A stretch of 6,661 nt of DNA. It comes from Gp6-AA40 sp050742535. Lineage in GTDB: Bacteria; Acidobacteriota; Vicinamibacteria; Vicinamibacterales; UBA2999. The notes beneath the pieces are model-generated. The model did no database searches and was not told where the DNA came from. It saw only the letters and a program-made list of their open reading frames with translations. Position numbers and translations under genes: made by a program. Shown one piece after another: positions 5,376 to 6,661 of this stretch. How positions within the stretch are numbered: position 1 is the first letter of the stretch; the number at the start of each line of letters is the position of its first letter. Where the stretch lies: assembly GCA_050742535.1 (NCBI GenBank), contig JBOGIQ010000339.1, positions 1 through 6,661 of the forward strand. Direction: 5' to 3'.

Positions 5376-6137
5376 TCAGCCGTACCCGTAGTGTCCACCG
5401 CCGGTGGCTACGGGAATCACCGCCCCGAAGCCGCCGGCGTTGTTGCGGCGCAGCCGCGCCGCCGTGAGCGCGCGATACCAGGCGAGGCGAAACCACGAAG
5501 GTCGATTCACGGTGAGCTGGCGCGGCGCCGTGTCCCCCGGCGACGCCGCCACGATGCGGAGGCCGCCCTGCTGCCACCGCAGCAGCACGTGCGCGAGATC
5601 CTCCTGCGGCCGTTCCCCATGCTGAATGACCAGAACGTCGGTGACGCCACGCGATCGCAGCAGCGCCGCGGACGGGAAATCCTGCGGGAACACGACCCAG
5701 CGATTGTCGAACTTGCCAGGCGACACGGGCACCGCCGGCTGCATGCGATTCGCGTCGATGAGGAAGACCGGCGGCGCGTTGGCCGCCAGCGAGATCGTCT
5801 GCAGCAGACGCGCACCGCGACCGAGCTCGAGCACCAGCGGCGCAATCTCGATGACCGGCGACGGTCCATGGCTGGTGTTGAAGAGCGGCACGGGGCGGTA
5901 TCCGCGGCGCGCGAACACGATGCCTGTGCGCACTGACTCCACGGCTGGAAGATCGACGACGATGGCCGTGCGGGCGCCGGCCTGCGGCAGCCAGAGATAG
6001 TTCGGCTCCGCCCATTCGGGCGTCGTCGCCGGCGGCGTCACGGAGTCCGGCCACTGGGCAAAGAGGACCGGTTTGGCCCAGGCGGACCACTCGACGCCCT
6101 CGGGCGCCCACGCGTTGAAGACTTCTTCTTTGGTCAT
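5376..6137 (-). CDS. Uncharacterised 253-residue protein, neighbour of glutathionylspermidine-synthase-like gene
   Basis: I do not recognise the family. The frame stays open to 6233, but the part beyond 6137 is encoded by palindromic repeats, so the ATG at 6137 (MTKEEVFNAW) is taken as the start; its ribosome site is weak. There is no signal peptide or membrane helix, so it is probably cytoplasmic. An aromatic N-terminus (W10, W17, W20, W29, W42, W49) is followed by alternating strands and helices: 'RTAIVVDLP' (56-64), 'GIVFARRGYRPVPLFNTSHG' (72-91), 'PPVFLIDANRM' (122-132), 'RWVVFPQDFPSA' (146-157), 'GVTDVLVIQHG' (164-174). The tail is Gly/His/Tyr-rich. It follows the ATP-grasp gene on the same strand, which suggests a shared pathway, with the repeat cluster now between them. 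The alternating pattern hints at a Rossmann-like fold; no catalytic motif can be named. Confidence 0.75.
   Translation of the reverse strand: MTKEEVFNAWAPEGVEWSAWAKPVLFAQWPDSVTPPATTPEWAEPNYLWLPQAGARTAIVVDLPAVESVRTGIVFARRGYRPVPLFNTSHGPSPVIEIAPLVLELGRGARLLQTISLAANAPPVFLIDANRMQPAVPVSPGKFDNRWVVFPQDFPSAALLRSRGVTDVLVIQHGERPQEDLAHVLLRWQQGGLRIVAASPGDTAPRQLTVNRPSWFRLAWYRALTAARLRRNNAGGFGAVIPVATGGGHYGYG
5386..5413. repeat. Imperfect hairpin inside the 3' end of the 253-residue gene
   Basis: CCGTAG (5386-5391) pairs with CTACGG (5408-5413) and CCACC (5395-5399) pairs with GGTGG (5403-5407), with a TGT bulge at 5392-5394 and GCC in the loop. The outer part, 'gtagtgtcc', also occurs in reverse complement in the palindrome cluster at 6147-6204, so this may be a decayed copy of that repeat in the opposite orientation. 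Confidence 0.4.
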
Positions 6138-6146
6138 GCTCGACGG

Positions 6147-6228
6147 GTCCGCCTGAAGGCGGACACTACGTACGCACGTCCGCCTAAAGGCGGACACTAC
6201 GTACTCGGTTATCCGGCTAAAGCCGGAC
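6147..6228. repeat. Cluster of three palindromic (REP-like) hairpins
   Basis: Two 27-bp units (6147-6173 and 6178-6204) differ at one base and read gtccgcct-ga/aa-aggcggac followed by actacgtac. The hairpins at 6147-6164 and 6178-6195 have 8-bp stems. A third, related palindrome, tccggctaaagccgga (6212-6227), has a 7-bp stem. On the minus strand the transcript between the ATP-grasp gene and the 253-residue gene would fold into three consecutive hairpins. Translated, the cluster gives 'SGFSR' and 'VRLQAD' peptides, the hallmark of dispersed palindromes I associate with Vicinamibacteria-type Acidobacteriota genomes. The repeat structure is seen directly; the lineage link is from memory. Confidence 0.85.
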
Positions 6229-6661
6229 TCCACTTATCAGCACCGCCGCATCCCGCGCGCGGGCGTCAATTAACGGCTTGTCCGCAATTCGCCCATACGC
6301 GCCGGCGACACGGCCGTTCACCGTGTAGACGCCGATGCTCGGATAGCAATCCTTGTCGCCAACGCGCATCGGCGTCGCCACGAAGCGGCGTTGCGCAATC
6401 CAGTGCGACGGGTGGCGGCGGACGTCGCGCGCGATGCGCGTCGCGTCCTGCGACGGCGTCACTCCCGCAATCATGACGTCCTCGCCGACTCGCCCGAGTG
6501 CCGGCTTCAGCACCCACTCGTCGCTCCCCTCCCACCGGACCTCACGCGGATCGCGCGTCTCCGGGAGAAGGGCGCGCCACGCCGGCAGCGGGGTCCGCAG
6601 CGCCTCCCACGTCAGCGGAAAGCGTTTGCTCTGCGTGAGCAGCGCGCTGGCAGGGTTACTG
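6217..6661 (-). CDS. Glutathionylspermidine synthase family ATP-grasp protein, C-terminal part (5' truncated by window edge)
   Basis: The minus frame is open from the window edge (first full codon at 6660) to TAG at 6217-6219, giving 147 residues. Blocks typical of the C-terminal ATP-grasp region of the GSP_synth family (Pfam PF03738) are 'QSKRFPLTW' (10-18), 'LLPETRDPR' (31-39), 'WVLKPALGRVGEDVMI' (49-64, the nucleotide-binding Lys-Pro/Gly loop), 'HWIAQRRF', 'YPSIGVYTVNGRVAGAYGRI' and 'PLIDARARDAAVLI'. The family ligates glutathione to spermidine in E. coli Gss, using ATP in a circularly permuted ATP-grasp fold. Many stand-alone homologues have unknown amine/peptide substrates, so the exact reaction is open. 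The last residues (about GVRL) and the stop are read from the third palindrome, suggesting a repeat altered the gene end. The N-terminal part lies outside the window, so an amidase domain cannot be ruled in or out. Confidence 0.8.
   Translation of the reverse strand, partial: SNPASALLTQSKRFPLTWEALRTPLPAWRALLPETRDPREVRWEGSDEWVLKPALGRVGEDVMIAGVTPSQDATRIARDVRRHPSHWIAQRRFVATPMRVGDKDCYPSIGVYTVNGRVAGAYGRIADKPLIDARARDAAVLISGVRL

Noticed and set aside
4096..5391. 431-codon plus-strand ORF opposite the upstream secreted paralogue
   Set aside because: It is a similar antisense shadow. Its resemblance to the other antisense ORF only reflects the duplication of the real genes.
6147..6228. CRISPR array
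   Set aside because: The units are palindromes separated by 4-7 bp of non-unique sequence, not repeats with spacers of about 30 bp, and no cas gene is present.
6138..6233. N-terminal extension of the 253-residue protein through the palindromes
   Set aside because: The peptide is a translation of the dispersed repeat (SGFSR, VRLQAD types), a common annotation artefact.

Overview
The window is GC-rich (many codons end in G or C) and carries ten recognisable protein genes, two of them cut by the window edges. No RNA gene, phage, transposase or CRISPR array is visible. The gene content suggests a soil- or sediment-type Acidobacteriota member, most likely of the Vicinamibacteria lineage. The grounds are secreted DUF1080 and NHL-propeller proteins, tandem secreted 'PDLQGxW' proteins of unknown function, and clustered short palindromes whose translation gives the 'VRLQAD / SGFSRT'-type peptides often seen as spurious ORF tails in such genomes. 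This placement is an inference from gene style, not a phylogenetic result.

Left part (1-1000): the 3' end of a response-regulator receiver domain (+ strand) converges on a tiny zinc-ribbon protein (- strand). A second minus-strand gene follows, encoding a zinc ribbon plus a helical, probably coiled-coil tail. Centre-left (1128-2677): two plus-strand genes for exported proteins overlap by four bases (GTG/TGA). The first is a six-bladed NHL beta-propeller that keeps the zinc-ligand and catalytic positions of peptidyl-alpha-hydroxyglycine alpha-amidating lyase (PAL). The second is a DUF1080 (3-keto-disaccharide hydrolase type) protein. A small, highly charged minus-strand protein (2695-2970) converges on them.

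Centre (2971-3422): about 450 bases with no convincing gene. Its main structure is a perfect 29-bp inverted repeat (3132-3160 and 3365-3393) around 204 bp of non-coding DNA, an arrangement like that of a small non-autonomous element.

Right part (3423-6661): four genes, all read right to left. First comes the C-terminal part of a glutathionylspermidine-synthase-family ATP-grasp protein. It is followed by a cluster of three palindromic hairpins, one of which supplies that gene's stop codon, and then by an unrecognised 253-residue cytoplasmic protein. Last are two tandem, clearly duplicated secreted proteins of about 308 residues. The two paralogues are 7 bp apart and almost certainly cotranscribed. 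The upstream pair may be a functional unit now split by the palindromes.

No complete new defence or mobile system is visible. The points most worth a second look are the PAL-like active site, the palindrome cluster that reshapes a gene end, and the 29-bp inverted-repeat element.
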